A stretch of 64,000 bases of DNA from Branchinecta lynchi (taxonomy: Eukaryota > Arthropoda > Branchiopoda > Anostraca > Branchinectidae): assembly GCA_023053575.1 (NCBI GenBank), contig JAKZAP010000004.1, positions 372,001 through 436,000 of the forward strand, in the 5' to 3' direction. The position numbers were made by a program, and so were the translations under genes. The notes beneath the pieces were generated by a model. The model did not search any database. It saw nothing but the letters and a program-made list of their open reading frames with translations, and was not told the DNA's origin. The number at the start of each line of letters is the position of its first letter. Position 1 is the first letter of the stretch. Positions 62,575 through 64,000 of this stretch are shown here, one piece after another.

Positions 62575-62822
62575 CAAATCTGAATTATACAAGCTGATTT
62601 ATGCATAAAATAAAGATCTACTAAGTATTATAAGAAACATCACTTTTATCTTTGTCCAAGCTAGTAAATTGAGCATGTACTGGCACAAAAAGTTACGCTT
62701 TGAAATATCAAAGAGGGGAAACTGTGGAAAACGCTGTTGATCTAGGGGGTAAGCATTGTTCCTAGGTTGTTACAGAGCGAGATTGGAGTAGTTTGATGTG
62801 CCCATTGAACTTTAAAGAAACC
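62575..62822 (-). repeat. dispersed repeat shared with 17.7 kb (inverse)
   Basis: Complement of 17698-17960: AAGCTGATTTATGCATAAAA, GCTAGTAAATTGAGCATGTA and TTTGATGTGCCCATTGAAC. Followed to about 62945 by ATTTTGACGAAACTTGG sequence like the right part of the core-repeat elements. Confidence 0.65.
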
Positions 62823-63049
62823 GGCCAACAAAACTTCGATCAAAAACGCAACTATCGTAAACCCCTCCGTTCGAGTGTGCAATCGAATGCGCTGAGATAT
62901 TTTGACGAAACTTGGCGCAAAGGTCCACAGGCACATATCAAGTTCATAAATAGGCTATTTCGGAATGAAATACCACAACATGAAATATATATTACATCCC
63001 CCTTCGGAGATCCCACCAACACCTTTGGTCTTCTTACTATAGCGGCGTT

Positions 63050-63365
63050 CGTTCCACTCCGTGCTGTCCCTGGTGGTTTGTCAGCGGTGTCTGGTTCTTC
63101 TCTTGTAACATATTTTTTGGTTCACCGGTGGGTAGTCACCGGTGAACAAAAAAACGGCCTAAATTCTGGGTTTTGCGCAAACCCCGTCAATTGACGAAAA
63201 TCTGCTAACTTCTCGGTAAAGCCGGGCTCCCGAGCAGGTTCTGGTTCGTCCGCTACCAATAGTTCAAAAACGGGTTATAAGACTGGTGAGTAGTCACCGG
63301 TGGATGGAAAAACGCCTTATAAGAATAAGCGGAGACCACCGGTGAGAACTCTCGTGACAAAGAAC
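63050..63365 (-). repeat. relative of the TA-flanked element at 41.4 kb
   Basis: TCACCGGTG repeats, GAGCAGGTTCTGGTTCGTCC, GTTATAAGACTGGTGAGTAG and GAGAACTCTCGTGACAAAG match the complement of 41590-41800. The CACTGTAAAA ends are missing. Confidence 0.6.
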
Positions 63366-63439
63366 ACAGCTTATATAGGCGTCAAGTCCTCGGAGGTAAG
63401 TAATGCTCAATAAGAGGGCACACGAATAACTAGCGACTT

Positions 63440-63870
63440 TACTGACGCAGATTGAGCCTCTTTCATTCATTCATTCATTCATTTATTCGTACTAGTAAGA
63501 CTACATAACATAAATATAAAGCAAAAAACAAGACCCCCTGAAGCTGTTTCAAACTCCTGAGCAAATGCCCACTTTCTCTCTAGTGAGTCACAGCAATGTG
63601 ACTACCCACTTGCCGACTTACACATTTTCAAGTTGGCTTTTTCTGAATTACGAAGCAAAACGGGCAAGTGCCGTTTTATGTGATGTTGTAAATTATATAT
63701 ATAAGCAAGAGTTTCCATGTTTCGAGATCAATCTAAGATAAGCTGATTATCCGGTATCATTCTGAAAGATCTAAATTTGCTCCAAAGGTTGCTATTGCAC
63801 GATGCTGGGATGTGGACAGGGATATAGTAAACTTGTATAGATCATTCAGAAAAAACTTAAAATTCATCTC
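63440..63870 (-). repeat. probable LINE 3' end with (ATTC)n tail, minus orientation
   Basis: (ATTC)n at about 63462-63483 lies at the minus-strand 3' end of some 380 bp that looks like decayed coding sequence (AACGGCACTTGCCCGTTTTG). It is similar in layout to 58740-59270, but no clear protein motif survives. Confidence 0.4.
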
Positions 63871-64000
63871 TTATGGGCATAAATAGTGATGATTGTTATC
63901 TCTTTACAACTGTATTATTATTTATTTATTTCGATTTCTGGGTCTGGTCGTAACATTTAGATCTAAAATTCAAAATTTAAGTCTGTTCATTATTGTTTAG

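Overview
This is eukaryotic, almost certainly invertebrate animal, genomic DNA: genes are split by GT-AG introns, the sequence is AT-rich, and most of it is nested transposon debris. I could not place it in a phylum. There is no sign of operons, phage, CRISPR or bacterial genes. Two conserved housekeeping genes lie in tandem on the minus strand, both rebuilt here by joining splice-compatible exons.

(1) An ethanolamine kinase gene (ETNK type) is complete from ATG to stop: seven exons at 43459-43346, 32433-32290, 24557-24298, 19973-19750, 13249-13107, 10845-10754 and 7379-7325. They total 1032 nt, or 343 residues, and all six intron phases agree. The kinase HxDxxxxN motif and the downstream DxE motif are intact. 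(2) Upstream of it, the last three exons of a CCA-adding tRNA nucleotidyltransferase (TRNT1 type) lie at 61344-61241, 57168-56993 and 47788-47652, giving the C-terminal 138 residues. The catalytic head must lie beyond position 64000. The TRNT1 stop and the ETNK start are 4.2 kb apart. One gene makes the head group for phosphatidylethanolamine, the other finishes tRNA 3' ends; tandem placement does not imply a shared pathway.

Nearly everything else is mobile DNA. Left to right: MITEs and a 160-bp hairpin downstream of the ETNK stop (1-7300); a TTAA-flanked element holding a satellite-bearing element and a SINE (7.8-9.5 kb); circularly permuted inverted duplications (10.9-12.4 kb); a Harbinger-like element carrying a MADF-domain relic (13.4-14.1 kb); G-rich higher-order satellite elements (14.7, 26.2 and 36.2 kb); an internally deleted Ty3/gypsy-like LTR retrotransposon with a perfect 5-bp target duplication (21.6-24.2 kb); a hAT-like element (25.2-27.9 kb); tandem tRNA-Thr-like units (29.9-30.8 kb); a THAP-domain relic (32.9-33.6 kb); further hAT-like and TA-flanked elements (35-42 kb); two repeat arrays between the genes (43.9-45.9 kb); a triple-nested inverted-repeat stack (46.9-47.6 kb); and a 5.7-kb long-TIR foldback element with terminal AGTCTC arrays, split by a LINE with an intact reverse transcriptase (49.8-55.5 kb). 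Target-site duplications of 2, 3, 4, 5, 8 and 14 bp can be read directly for different families.

I see no new multi-gene system. The most unusual objects are the long-TIR element, the 3-bp-TSD MITE family (five copies), the circularly permuted inverted duplication and the repeat arrays between the two genes. Stretches not covered by a feature showed nothing I could support.
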